Program-made: the position numbers and the translations under genes
In this document: piece by piece, positions 47,119 to 57,954 of the stretch
How the letters are laid out: each line of letters opens with the position of its first letter
Position numbering within the stretch: the stretch's first letter is position 1
Notes under the pieces: generated by a model
Database searches by the model: none
Seen by the model: only the letters and a program-made list of their open reading frames with translations
Told to the model about the DNA's origin: nothing
DNA from: Kingdonia uniflora
Lineage: Eukaryota; Streptophyta; Magnoliopsida; Ranunculales; Circaeasteraceae
Assembly: GCA_014058105.1 (NCBI GenBank)
Contig: JACGCM010000882.1
Coordinates: forward strand, 434,001 to 498,000
Length of the DNA stretch: 64,000 bases
Direction of reading: 5' to 3'

Positions 47119-47553
47119 ATGTCGTACTCCCACTCCACTCGATTTAGCCGTGCCTTTTTCAGTACCCCTCAAGATTGGTTTGAGGCAGTAGGGATTAAGA
47201 AAGATCAGGGTGACGAACTTCTTTTCATGTTGAATAAAATTTTCCTAATGGATAAGGATGTCTCTGGTGAGAAGACGCAAATGCTAAAAGAACATTACAA
47301 AGAGTTTAAGGAGAAATTAGGAGAGCTCGATGAAATGAAAGACGAACTGGATAAAATTATAACAAAGATAATAGAGTGTTTTGAAGAGTTTAAGTTTCAT
47401 ATCCGCTTCTTGGAAGATCAGCTCTACGCTCTAAAGTTAGACCGGGATGAGCACAAGAAATTGTGGGAGAAGTCGGCCTGCAAAATTAGTTGTCTCGAGC
47501 AGAAAATCATGATTATGGAACGTGATCAGAATTCCTCAAGTGAGGAGTTGTAA
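47119..47553 (+). CDS. Coiled-coil protein of MULE-2 (144 aa), function unknown
   Basis: Intact single-exon gene. Residues 1-30 are a Ser/Phe-rich head with the motif STPQDWFEAVGI; residues about 45-144 are a charged helix with leucines at heptad spacing (LKEHYKEFKEKLGELDEMKD, ELDKIITKIIECFEEFKFHI, RFLEDQLYALKLDRDEHKKL), ending SSSEEL. No DNA-binding or catalytic motif is visible. It faces the transposase gene tail to tail, in the position mudrB holds in MuDR. The ATG is the first after the promoter motifs. A decayed copy lies 1.07 kb downstream. The intact frame next to a broken sister copy suggests past selection, or simply a younger copy. It could be an accessory transposition protein or a captured host gene; I recognise no family. 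Confidence 0.72.
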   Translation: MSYSHSTRFSRAFFSTPQDWFEAVGIKKDQGDELLFMLNKIFLMDKDVSGEKTQMLKEHYKEFKEKLGELDEMKDELDKIITKIIECFEEFKFHIRFLEDQLYALKLDRDEHKKLWEKSACKISCLEQKIMIMERDQNSSSEEL

Positions 47554-47747
47554 GCATTTATATTATTTTGTTTTTAGTTTGTTTTTAGGTTTTAGTTTTT
47601 GTTATTGTTGTTATTGTTTCCCTTGTATGAACATTTGCTTTATTTTATTTTGTTTTGTTTCGTTTCGCTTTTTCTCTTTTAAATAGTTATTTCCCTCTAA
47701 TACGAGGGAAACAAATTGCTAAAAAGTTCCATAAAATTAAAATGATA

Positions 47748-47960
47748 TAAGAGAACCAAACAAATGATAAAGACTCTATGAACAATGATAGATAAATGTT
47801 AAACTTAACAAAACTGGTGATAACATTTCAATAGACAAATGATAAATGATCGTTAAACAATGACAGTTCAGGACAAAAAAATGATATATAACATACAAAC
47901 AAATGCAAAGTTCTCTTGAACATATGACAAGTCGATGGGACAAGTAATGATACTTGATTA
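47748..47960. repeat. MULE-2 motif array 3 (ACAAATGATAAA on plus)
   Basis: Copies such as ACAAATGATAAAGACTCT and ACAAATGATAAATGATCG. The orientation is opposite to arrays 1-2. Confidence 0.75.
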
Positions 47961-48187
47961 GACAACTCAGTTTAAATACTCATTGATTATTACTTATGTG
48001 TACAGCAAGAAACGACGGTGCCAAAGTAATAATACATTTTGCCCTAAACATTGTGTAATCCCTGATACGCGTTCCTTCCCAATGCATTCAATTCCCCATT
48101 ATAAAAACCTTAATCTCAAATCAACTATTCTCAACTCTTTAACTATTCAAACCCTAACCCTAAACTCTTTTCAACTTCTCAAGAAAA

Positions 48188-48623
48188 ATGCCGCATTCCA
48201 CTCGAGTTAGCCATGTCTCTTCGAACACTACATACGATTGGTTTAAGTCGGTAGGGATGTAAGAAGATCATCATGAGCAACGCCTCTACAAATTGAATAG
48301 ACTATGCCTAATAAAGAAGGATATCTCCGGTGAGAAGGCACAAATGCTAAAAAAAGTATTATGAAGACTTCAGAGAGAAATTAGGAGCATTTGATGTAAT
48401 CCGGGATGAATTGTATCAAGTTATAGCAAAGAGAGATCAACATTTTGAAGAGTTCAAGTTCCATATGCGCTTCTTGGAAGATTAGCTCTGCACCGTAAAG
48501 TTGGACCGGGATGAGCATAAGAAACTATGGGAGGAGTCGGCTTCTAAGATTAACTATCTCTAATAGAGGATCTCGGCTTTAGAGTGCGATCTGGAATACT
48601 CGAAATGTGATAAGGAGTTGTGA
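48188..48623 (+). pseudogene. Decayed tandem copy of the coiled-coil gene
   Basis: Aligns end to end with 47119-47553: DWFKSVGM for DWFEAVGI, SGEKAQMLKK, EEFKFHMRFLED, LDRDEHKKLWEESA. It has a TAA after GM near 48259, a one-base insertion in the A7 run near 48350, a TAG at about 48483 and a TAA TAG pair near 48560. Its promoter region is also a copy, so a segment of about 1.07 kb (starting TTGATTAGACAACT at 46872 and 47953) was duplicated in tandem. Confidence 0.85.
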
Positions 48624-48774
48624 ACATTTGTTCTGGTTTTTTTGGTGTTTAGTTTGTTAGATTTATATGGTAACTAGTACTTTCCCTTTGTATGATCGAG
48701 CATCTTTTTTGTTTTGTTTTGTTTTGTACTGTTTTGTTTGCTTTTTGTTGTTAAATAGTGATTTATATTTGATA

Positions 48775-49247
48775 TATGACAAACAAAATAATCACAGTTC
48801 TGTAAGAAAATAATGATGATATAAGGGGGGACAAGTTTAATGATGAACTTAGCAAAACTGATGATAATAATTCTACCGATAAATGAGAAATTCTTGGCGC
48901 ACAAATGACAGTTCAGAAGCAAAAAATGATATAATAGAAACTAACAAATGCAAAATTCTTTGAGAACAAATGACAGTTCAGAGGGAAACAATGATATCAT
49001 GAAAACACACAAATGAGAAATTCGTCTGGCACAAATGATAGTTCAGAAGCAAACGATGATATCATAGAAACAAACAAATGAAAAATTCTTTGTGGATAAA
49101 TGAAAGTTCAGTAGCAAATAATGTTATAATGGAAACAAACAAATGAGAAATTCTTTTTAAACAAATGGCAAATATATTTAAACAAATGATGATTTTAACA
49201 ACACTCACGCACTCACGATAAAGATCATACAAACAAATGATACATAG
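48775..49247. repeat. MULE-2 motif array 4 (between the convergent genes)
   Basis: A higher-order unit of about 60 bp recurs about five times: ACAAATGACAGTTCAGAAGC, then AAATGATATAATAGAAAC, then AAACAAATGAGAAATTCTTT. Confidence 0.87.
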
Positions 49248-50044
49248 AGTACCCAAAATCATAAGTGCAAATTGATTGTAACATCTTCATCTGGGATGAC
49301 TGGTGGCTCAGTGTTAATCATAAAATATGGTATCATTGTCGAACGTGTATTATCATCGGATATAATTGGCAGGAACTTACAGGAATGACGATTGTGTCCA
49401 TTTTTTCGATACCTACTACAAAATCTTAGTTTAGTAGTAAGACCAGGCATTTTTCCCTACTCTTCCTTTGCGTGCGAGGGCGATCGGCTCGAACTGTTGG
49501 AATAGGAGCACGAACACGTGGATCAAATTTTAAAATTTTCCACTGCTCAATTCCTTTGATAGGAATCCATATCGGTTTATAAATAACATTGTATTTATTT
49601 GTGAAATACTCAGAGACACGTGTTGTTGGATCAACATTAGCAAGACTAAAAATGCGTACTCTGTGTTCACAGGGTATCCCCATCGTTTTCACCAACGATA
49701 AGAACAAGTACCATCTTCAATATTTACTTAACGATAAGAACAAGTACCATCTTCAATATTTACTTAATCGGTTCTGCCATAACTAGTCATCTGAAAATGG
49801 TGATGTGATGTACGAACTCTACAGGTTAGTAAATCTGCCACAAACTTTCTGCTCTCACAGTGATCCATAGCCCATGGTATTAAGCGAGCTTGACTTTATT
49901 CAGCTTCCTCCCTATACGTGTAGGACATTTCCGAACAGATTTTACGCAATTCTTCAATAAATACATGGATAGGGAGATCTCTTACTTTCAAAATAACGTT
50001 ATTCCAATTCTCGACATGATTTGTGTAAGCCACTCCGTATCTAA

Positions 50045-50235
50045 ACAATGAGAAACAATAGAAATCAAATGCCAAATGAGTATAACGTGATGACAAATGG
50101 AATCATACAACGGTAAAAAGAATAATAATGAACTGATGACAAATAATGGTAAAAAAATGATAAATAAGTATGCAAATAGAATGTTAATGACTATTCCTGA
50201 AATAGCAAATGAGAAGTTGATCAATAGAGAGTGAC
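50045..50235. repeat. MULE-2 motif array 5 (transposase intron)
   Basis: Copies of CAAATGA/AAATGATAAA between the transposase segments 49896-50050 and 50380-50883. It probably lies in an intron. Confidence 0.7.
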
Positions 50236-50883
50236 AACGTACCTACTCATTGGAATGTATAGATTAGACAATGTTTCCTTGGGAATACCTAGTATGTGTT
50301 AGAGACCCACTGAATCCGTATTTTGGATAATATTCATGTGTTTATCAAAATCAATGGTGGTTAGATCCTCTGCTGCAATTCAAAATGCAATCCTCGTGCT
50401 TTTGGTGGTAGTTTTAATGTTGTTCGATATATGAAAGGTACAAAACGTATGGATTGCAAATGGAAACACCTTGGGTATATCCTTAATAATTCCGGCGTTC
50501 CTGTCAGAGATGACGACGAATCGAGTGTCATAACCGTGAAAATTAGACCTAAACATCTCCAGGAAGTATGTCCAACTTTTGGTGGTCTCCGAGTCTATTA
50601 TCGAAAATACAAGTGCAAAAATATGATTGCTTGAGTTAATAGCGATGGCTGTTAGTAGAGTCCTACGATATCTCCATTTCAAAAAATAATTGTCAATCAC
50701 AACATCGAATCTCAATAGTTTATAAGTTTTTTTGGGAGGGCCGAAACACCAAAAACACCTTGTGACTTTCTTATCCTTACAACTCGTAGTTTGTATGTCA
50801 AACACTAAATCTGGGTCAACCAACCTCACTTTCGTAAAGTAGTTCGTAAATAGTTGGTATGCGTGCTCAAAGATGCCTTGCAT

Positions 50884-51040
50884 ATGAAATAATTACGTAG
50901 ATCAAATGATACACAGATACGTATAAATGAGAAATATCGACGTACAAATGACACAGTTAGTCGACCAAATGACATGCTAGAAAATAATAAATATTGTTGT
51001 ACGAATGACAGGTATGGGGGAACAAATGACATATAAGATG
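50884..51040. repeat. MULE-2 motif array 6 (transposase intron)
   Basis: Copies AAATGATACACAGATACG, AAATGAGAAATATCGACG, ACAAATGACACAG, CAAATGACATGC and ACAAATGACATATAAG. They lie between the catalytic-domain and DNA-binding-domain segments. Confidence 0.75.
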
Positions 51041-52439
51041 ATGATACTTCTGCGTGGGTTTTTTTTTGCGCGCCAGACAAGATTGTATGTTACATCAATA
51101 TTGTGATTAATTTGCATATCATCAATAATACTAGAAGGTTTGTAGTTTGGGTCTTTTCGCAGTTTTTGCTTGATTATAGAAGCAACCCATCTACTAGACG
51201 TTACCTTATATGCTTTCCCACCATCAGTTTCTACTCGGATGCATGTATGCACGGAGCAATAAGTACTTACTCTAAATAGGGCAGAACTGAGCAACCTTAT
51301 CGCGTAAATCCACCAAGAACATTTATGACCTTTGCAATGTACCATAATTTTATATTCGCTGCTCAGAACGTATTCGAGATTGAACTTGTTTACAACTGCA
51401 TAAGCTCTTATGTGATTCTGGAGTACAATCCTATCTCGATATAGATCACCAATGTTGAACTCTTTACTGAAGTCATAGATATCCTCCGTGTACGCAGCAG
51501 ATTTGAACCAAAAATCAACGAGATCTTTCACATGTTCGGGCTATGTCTTAAACCGAAATTCAGCTGAACAAATGAGAAATATGCTTCTTAGCATGATACA
51601 AATTTGATAAGAAATGTTAAAACACGCTACACAAATGATAATTTTGTGAGCTTATCTAAAGGTTCAGTATGTCCAATGATAGGTTCCGGTTCAAGTGAAA
51701 GAGTAACATTAGTTAACATAGGTTCATTTGAAAGAGGAACATCAGTAGGGATAGTTTGAAAAGATTCATTTGATTAAGGAACATTAGTTAACATAGGTTC
51801 ATTTAAGTAATGAACATTTGATTGAGGAATAATAAGTTCATTTGTGGGAGGAACATCAGTACGGATAGTTTCAAAAGAATTATTTGATTGAGAAACATCA
51901 TCATCATCCACTAAAGTTCCAAACCTACGTGGATCAAGCCCTTTGTCGCTTGTTTCAGGGTAACCCCTGTATTTAGATTCAGGATCAGGAAATGAGTTAT
52001 GACGCAAAGGTCTCCCTACTTTGGTGGTAGACAGCCCTTTACCTGAACCAGTATCTTTGGTGGTGGACAACCCTTTACCCGAAGAATAAAAATCAAAAAT
52101 AATGTTCTGGTACTTCTGGGAAGGTACCCTAAGCTTATTAATAATCCATATGCGAAAAGGTGTGATGGGATTACTTTTATGCATATTGATCATTACGATA
52201 AAGTTTTGGACTGATGAAATTACGCATGCACACCCATGAACGAAGTTGTACAACTTACAGTCCTCACGACGGATTTCGCTTATTTCTTTATGGAGTATAA
52301 CAAAATCTTCATATGACGAGTGCGCTCTTAGTGAGGTAAGTTTCGTACTTCCTCCAACATAACAAACGATTGATCCAATCTTTGGACGTACGATATCCCC
52401 CCCAAAATGAACAATGGTATAAAGCTGAACTCTATCCAT

Positions 52440-52692
52440 CCCAGAAATAAATGATATAAATAAACAATTTCGGTGATAAAGTAACAGAAAACAAATGAGA
52501 CAAATGACAATTGAAATGATAATAAAGCAGAAGACAAATGATATAAAACTCAACTCCAACAATCCCTCGAATAAATAATAGGAATCCCAAAATAAATGAT
52601 ATCAATGAACAATTATAGAAGCAGATAATAAATGCTAAAAAATGACACAAGAAAATTGGCAAATGATAAAGTAGCAAAAGAAAAATGATTAT
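52440..52692. repeat. MULE-2 motif array 7 (transposase leader)
   Basis: Copies AAATAAATGATATAAA, ACAAATGAGACAAATGACAA and GCAAATGATAAAGTAGC start directly upstream of the transposase ATG. Confidence 0.78.
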
Positions 52693-52700
52693 GTATAAAG

Positions 52701-53271
52701 TATATCGTCTCGCATAACATTTTTCTTAAGAAAAAAGTAGTCAAATCATGATGCGAATGTACAGTTAGAGATGATAGATACAGAGTTAGAGATAATATTT
52801 ACTGTAACGGTTACTTCAACGGTCAGAGAGAAGGATAACAACGGTCTTTAGTAACAAGAATAACCTAGGATAAAAACGATCTTTTTCTCCCCAATGACCT
52901 TTGTGTGAGGACTTTAGCAAATGCATAACGATAGTTGGAAGACTTGGTACATAAAGGAGACAAACAGTACATCAAGGAGAATCAGCTTTGATATATGTAG
53001 AAGCTTTGTTGTTGAAAAATAAGAAGAAGAAGCTTTGATTTTTTTAAGGTTGGTAGTGTATTATGGGGAGAATCTTCTCTTTTATTATTGTTCCTATTAC
53101 TGTAGCAGATTAGACTACTCAACTGCTCTAGTAGGATAGTTTCTTTTTTTTTTGTATTATTTATCATTTTTTTTAGATAACTTTGTCATTCGTTTGAAAA
53201 TCTTTATAATTGTTTTGTTATAGATTTGTCATTTGTTCAATAATCTTTGTGAGTTAGTAGATTTATTACTG
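52701..53271. other. MULE-2 right flank
   Basis: No gene seen. Motif copies return in the opposite orientation (TTTGTCATTCG, GATTTGTCATTTGTTC) at 53155-53240. TACTG at 53267-53271 is the left target duplication of the solo LTR. Confidence 0.5.
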
Positions 53272-54379
53272 TGATCGATTATAAACCGACGTCTTAAAAG
53301 ACCCGCAAGTGCACGGTGTACCGTTAAGTACAAGGGTAAGCGGGGTCGTATCCCAAGAGACTTGTGGTGCGAATTATACTTCGAGCTACTAGTTTTATCC
53401 AATTACAACGAGTTTGTGTAGGTTTTGAAATAAAAAGAAGAACGAAACAAATTACAAGATAAATTAGAGTGGAAACCAAGGCATCGATTCCACTCCACCC
53501 TTTAAAATCCTTAGATAGCATAAATAATTAAAGTAAATTACGAGTTCCCGTATCGCATATCCTTGGTCGGGCATATGCAATACATCAAAAAATATAAGAG
53601 ATTTACTAATTGGTAACTACCCATAAACCAACTTACTCAACCATGGTCCGGTTGATAAGTATGGATTATGTTATCTTCTCCATGTTCCTAACCTATCTTG
53701 TTATGGTTCAACAAGATGGTTACATAGATTCATTATTCCTCCTAATCCTAGCTATGGTCAAGCATAGAACGAAGGAATACGAATATGCAAAATTTCGGGA
53801 TAAAGAGAAGGTAATTACTCTAACTAAGCTACACAATCTACACTAAGGCTACATTGGGTGGAGCTTCCTCTAGCCTTGGCTAAGAAGATTAGCTACTCAT
53901 CCCTTTGATCATTGCCATACTACTATTACTACGATAAAATTAAAAGACAATAACAAGAGAAAGAATAAGCTTTATTGCTATGAACTTTGATTTACACTCT
54001 CTAAGATGATCTCTCATGGGTAGGATTCCCCTCCTATTTATAGAGTATAGGAAGGGTTACTAAAAATCACCATTAATATAAAATTCCCTAAACAATGCCT
54101 AAAATCATGTATTACAACTAATAAGAATAATATATATATCTAATTCTCTTCAATGGGCTTCCATGCATGAGCCTTTGGTTGACAACTTCAAATGAGAATC
54201 ATTGTTAGAGTGCATCACCCTTGTTCTTTGTTAAAAACCAGAAAATTGTACGACTTGTTTATCATGTGACCGATTTCTGTAAATACAAACAAAAATACTA
54301 TTAGTGTCACATTTATTTAATAAATGACTAGGTAGATATAAATTTAGGAGTTGTACACGTAAATATTACGTGTCTATCA
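53272..54379. mobile_element. Solo LTR (1108 bp)
   Basis: Starts TGATCGATTATAAACC and ends ACGTGTCTATCA. It is flanked on both sides by TACTG (53267-53271 and 54380-54384), an exact 5-bp duplication. No internal region or second LTR is present, so it is the product of LTR-LTR recombination. It contains the phrase CCCGCAAGTGCACGG, which recurs in several plant LTR families. Confidence 0.78.
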
Positions 54380-54429
54380 TACTGTAACAGATTAGACTAC
54401 CCACCAACATTTAATATTAAAGAATAGGG

Positions 54430-55051
54430 TGTCAGCTATGGGGTAGTAGGAGAGACCATTATCGATTTGTTAATTTTAGTATCGATTTTGGGAGTGGCTT
54501 GCCAAAGTATCGATTTTGTAAAGATGGAAAAAAGTAGCTGTAGTCTTTTGGTTTTGCTAGAAGACGGCAATAGTCGTTCGATTGATTGGGCTTGATACTG
54601 TGTCGAAGGAGGGCACCGCTTAATTCTCTCCAGGTTCCTCTCTGTCTCCCTAGTTACGTCTGAAACCACTGAAGAAGAGTAAAATGTTTTTCAGAAGAAA
54701 GAAGAAGAAGAAGAAGAAGATCCTCTTTGGTTTATCCCTTCCTCCCTATTTATAGGGTTGTTCTGACCTAGGAGCATCCTTACTCACGTGCCCTGGGAAA
54801 TTCCTAGGCTATCCCTTCAAGGTCGTGGGTTTGGGTACTCCTCGTTACCGTTCTATAGTCGCTAGCAGTTGCTCGTTGTTTGGTGATATTTAGAGTGGTT
54901 TCGTTGGAGTCTCCGTACTGCGAGTGTTAGATGACCGACGAGCTTGTTCGTCGACCGACTTGTCATTTTTTTGCTTGGACTAGATGAGGATGTGGTCATT
55001 GAAAGAGCTTGCTCGTTTGATGACCTGCCACTTCGTTACTACCTACAATCA
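54430..55051 (-). repeat. gypsy 3' LTR (low end tentative)
   Basis: The high end is firm: the minus strand reads ..GAGGGGGG|TGATTGTAGGTAG, purine tract then LTR start. A TATA box (CTATAAATAGGGAGG on the minus strand, about 54755-54769) fits an LTR promoter. The low end is placed at TGTCAGCTATGG (54430), but without the partner LTR this is a guess. A (GAA)n run lies at 54699-54720. Confidence 0.6.
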
Positions 55052-55062
55052 CCCCCCTCAGG
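55052..55062 (-). other. gypsy polypurine tract
   Basis: CCCCCCTCAGG on the plus strand is CCTGAGGGGGG on the minus strand, directly before the LTR start TGATTG. Confidence 0.75.
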
Positions 55063-55820
55063 TCTGGCTTGCAAAGAGGGAGATCTGAGGTAGTCTGGCC
55101 GTGTATGGAGCTCGTCATATTAGGGGGCGTGTGACAGTCTGTCAAGCACTGTCTCGGGAGGGGGGCTGAATATTAATTTAGTGAAAAAGTGTGTGGTGTG
55201 ACTGCTGGCGGAGTGGACAACGTGGCGAATGATGTGCGTGGGCCCGGTGAATAGTTCAAGAAAACTGCCTCTTTACATGTTAAAGGAGACTGTATCTTCC
55301 ATTATAAGAGGGCTGATAACTATAAGCTTTAACTTTCTCCTCTGGTTTAATTTTTTTTTTCTCTGCAAAAATTGAACTTTGGGGCATTCGGGTTGGAGCT
55401 TGAGGGATTTGGGACTGTGCATTCGTGCGTGGGGTTTCTCAGGTGAGTTTCCCTTTAACTCGTTTAATTTACCATAATATGTTGTCTTGTATATGCTTTA
55501 AAATCGCATGAAATACCAGAGCTAATCGGGGAGTGCACCGCCTAACGGTGGTAACCAAAAAGGTTGGGGTGACCGTGGCATTAGGACGAATTGGGCTATT
55601 CGTCGCGGAGTAGCAGCAACTTTTAACGGCCGTGTCAGGGGATGAGAGTGAGGAGGTAGCCTATCCCTAGGGTGCCCTAGTAAGTTAGGTGGCCATTATT
55701 CCCTTTGTTCCCTTAGGGTTGAGCCTGACGTTTGCACCTGGCTCGTACAGGGACATACGAGCGTTAAGCACGGGTCGGTATAATTACGAGGAAAGGACAG
55801 GAGAAAAGGCAAGCTGAGAA
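55063..55820 (+). other. Leader of the antisense ORF
   Basis: CATTATAAGAGGG (about 55300) could serve as a TATA box for a plus-strand transcript. TTTCTCAG|GTGAGTTTCCC at 55440 is a good donor, suggesting an intron in the 5' UTR before ATG 55821. Confidence 0.4.
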
Positions 55821-57954
55821 ATGGTTGTCTATGAGGGTAAATCATCGACGGAGGGCTCTATGGCCGTGCCATCGTGTGCTGTGCCCGTGGGGTGGGTGGG
55901 CAGCCATGACCACGAGGCAGGGACATCGGTGCCTCGTGACTTAAGGGAAGAGTCGCAGACGAATTTAATGGTATGAGGAAGAGTACCTAGAGATCTAGCC
56001 CACGAGGACATTATAAGTCGTTGTGATAGGGGGGTTAATGAGTCATTTTGGCCTTATCCAAGCGAGTGGAGGTTGCCTGGCTCGCTGGCCGATTACGAGA
56101 GTCTAAAGATCACGATGAAGTTCCTGGTCGATATAAACGAGTGGGAGAAGGGTCAAGGCAGTAGTAGGTGGATATGGCCAGATTGCCAAACGCTAGCACC
56201 CAACCAATGCATCGTTTACTTTCGGCAATTTGATGCGGGGCTGAGGTTTCCCTTAGATGATTTGACCAAAAAATGTCTAAACTCGTTTGGGCGAGCCCCA
56301 GGGAAAATGAATGGTAATTTTTATCGGGTGATGACGGGATGTCAGCTGATTAATCAGTGAGTGCCGCCTCGTTGGAATGTAAGTTGTGGGGACGTAATGG
56401 TCGCTTATAAGACAGGATGATGTCCGCGTTAATGGGATGTTGTTCCTGAGGGATCAGGGGCAAAGCATGATGGGGCCGAGGCAATATAAGAACCAACGTC
56501 TTCTCGTGTTACGCGTTCACCAGCACGCACGGGGAGTGAGTGGCAACAAACTCGGACATCGGCCAAGGCGAAAAGGGTAGTAGGTAAGGTAGCCATGGGC
56601 AAGGAGGGTGATGCAGGTCCGAGGTGTCAGAGAATCATGCATACATGTGTGCCTGAATGGAGGCACAGGTATTATATAGCTCGTAAGGCGGGCGATCAGA
56701 AGTTTTTTAGGTTGCTGACGAGTGGAAATTATTGGTACAGCATCTGATCCTGGCGACGGGGGCTTTTGATTATGACAACGAGCCTAACCGTCGCTTACAT
56801 CATAACGTGTTCAATGCGAAGTGTACGTCACTTGTAATTTGTAAAAGTAGTTTGTGAGCGTTTGTTGTTCGTTGACTAAATGATTGCTCGTTATTCTACA
56901 GGTATGACGCTTGCGAGGGTATCGTATAAGACGTCTCATTTGCGTGTGCTTGGTCATTAAAATAAAGAGTTCCAAGTGTTGACGAATATTCTTGACGGAC
57001 AGTTTGACTCAGACAAGTACTGGTCAGTGAGCAAGTATAGCGAGCCTCGAACCCGTCCCGTGAGCAACACTTATTTTATGGAAAGTGTGCATAGTTATGA
57101 GTCAGTGAAAAGTGTTGGGATGAAGCCGAGTTTCCTAAATACGAGGGGAAAGGATATGTTCAGCTCAAATACTGTTGTGCCTCTTGTCGCTGGACAGAAC
57201 TCTGAGCTGCGGGGGGTCAGTAGTCACACAGAGGATGTCCCAGTTGCAAAGCGGCAGAGAACAGTGACCGTCAGACTTTTGGACAAAGATCGGGGGCAAC
57301 TGCGAGGCAAGGAAAAAGACCCATTGTCTCATTCCTTCGTGGAGGAAGGGACCCGTTCGGTAGGAAGTGGCAAGCTCTTCGGGGGTAGTTTGCCGGATAG
57401 GGAAGTACAGAGTACCTCATACAAGGAGAAGGAAAAAAGGTATTTTGCTGAGGCTTTTGATGATCATCGGGCTCGTCATGCTACAGTCGTGGCGGCTGTC
57501 CGAGTAAGTTAATGTTATATTGGTTATACGTCCGTTATCATATAACTTACGAAGAGTAATAATTCTTTTTAATTATTTTATGCAGGGTACCCTTACGCTT
57601 GAGGCCTCGTTACTCTGGGCTGAAAACCTCGTCAGCCGTAATGCCTAGCTGGAGCTGCGGCTTTAGGAAATGAAGGCAACGCAGAAGGAGCTCGTAACGG
57701 AGGTCATTCATCGTGAGCTAGCGGAGCACGTAGCGAGCGTGACTGCTGGGCTCGAGAAGTAACTAAAAGTTGTGACTGACGAGAAGCTTGTAGTCGAGGG
57801 TGACCTGGAGGTGACCCATGGACGGCTGAGGTCTCTGTCGTTGGAGAAGGAAGCCAGCGAGCATGTTCTCCGCGAGGAGTTGTGGTGGCGAAGCAAGTGG
57901 CAGACGAGTTGCAGGGCCGTGTTGCCGAGCTGGTGGATGGTCACGCCCGTTTAA
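55821..57954 (+). pseudogene. Antisense ORF of the Tat element (putative gypsy-type transposase domain)
   Basis: Runs opposite to pol. From ATG 55821 (MVVYEGKSSTEG) the frame reaches the motif YFRQFDAGLRFPLDDLTKKC, LNSFGRAPGKMNGNFYRVMT, which resembles the plant family known as 'Transposase (putative), gypsy type', found in antisense ORFs of Grande-like elements. One TGA (55974) interrupts it. After an intron ending about 56902 a Ser/Arg-rich part follows (56976-57503: RTVTVRLLDKDRGQLRGKEK). Intron 57504-57585 then leads to a Leu/Glu-rich coiled coil (KELVTEVIHRELAEHVASVT, LRSLSLEKEASEHVL) with further stops at 57646, 57664 and 57761. The function of such ORFs is unknown. Exon limits apart from the last intron are inferred. 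Confidence 0.62.

Larger units (their letters stand above)
49259..52439 (-). pseudogene. MULE-2 transposase (MuDRA-like)
   Basis: Segments in order. 52439-51774 is the N-terminal part (MDRVQLYTIVHFGGD, VRPKIGSIVCYVGG) with an Asp/Ser/Asn/Pro-rich linker that has internal duplications (NEPMLTNVP). 51531-50980 is the MuDR DNA-binding domain (FNIGDLYRDRIVLQNHIRAY, IMVHCKGHKCSWWIYA) and the following conserved helix. 50883-50380 is the MULE catalytic domain (FDVVIDNYFLKWRYRRTLLT, NHIFALVFSIIDSETTKSWT, VVISDRNAGI, CTFHISNNIK). 50096-49896 is the post-catalytic helix region (YGVAYTNHVENWNN). 49707-49426 is the SWIM part (GIPCEHRVRIF), and 49450-49259 is a knuckle reading CSRYRKNGHNRHSC, in which the second Cys is Tyr. 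Probable introns separate the segments. Stops (for example 51774) and the altered knuckle suggest decay, though intron placement is not settled. Confidence 0.82.
44481..53271. mobile_element. MULE-2: MuDR-like element (ends approximate)
   Basis: Defined by a MuDRA-like transposase (52439-49259, minus), a convergent coiled-coil gene pair (47119-48623, plus), and ACAAATGA/TTTGTCATTT arrays in every non-coding part from 44.48 to 53.26 kb. Terminal repeats were not found. The right end may lie between 53271 and 54430, beyond the solo LTR, because the phrase ACTGTARCAGATTAGACTAC occurs at both 53098 and 54381. Confidence 0.6.
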
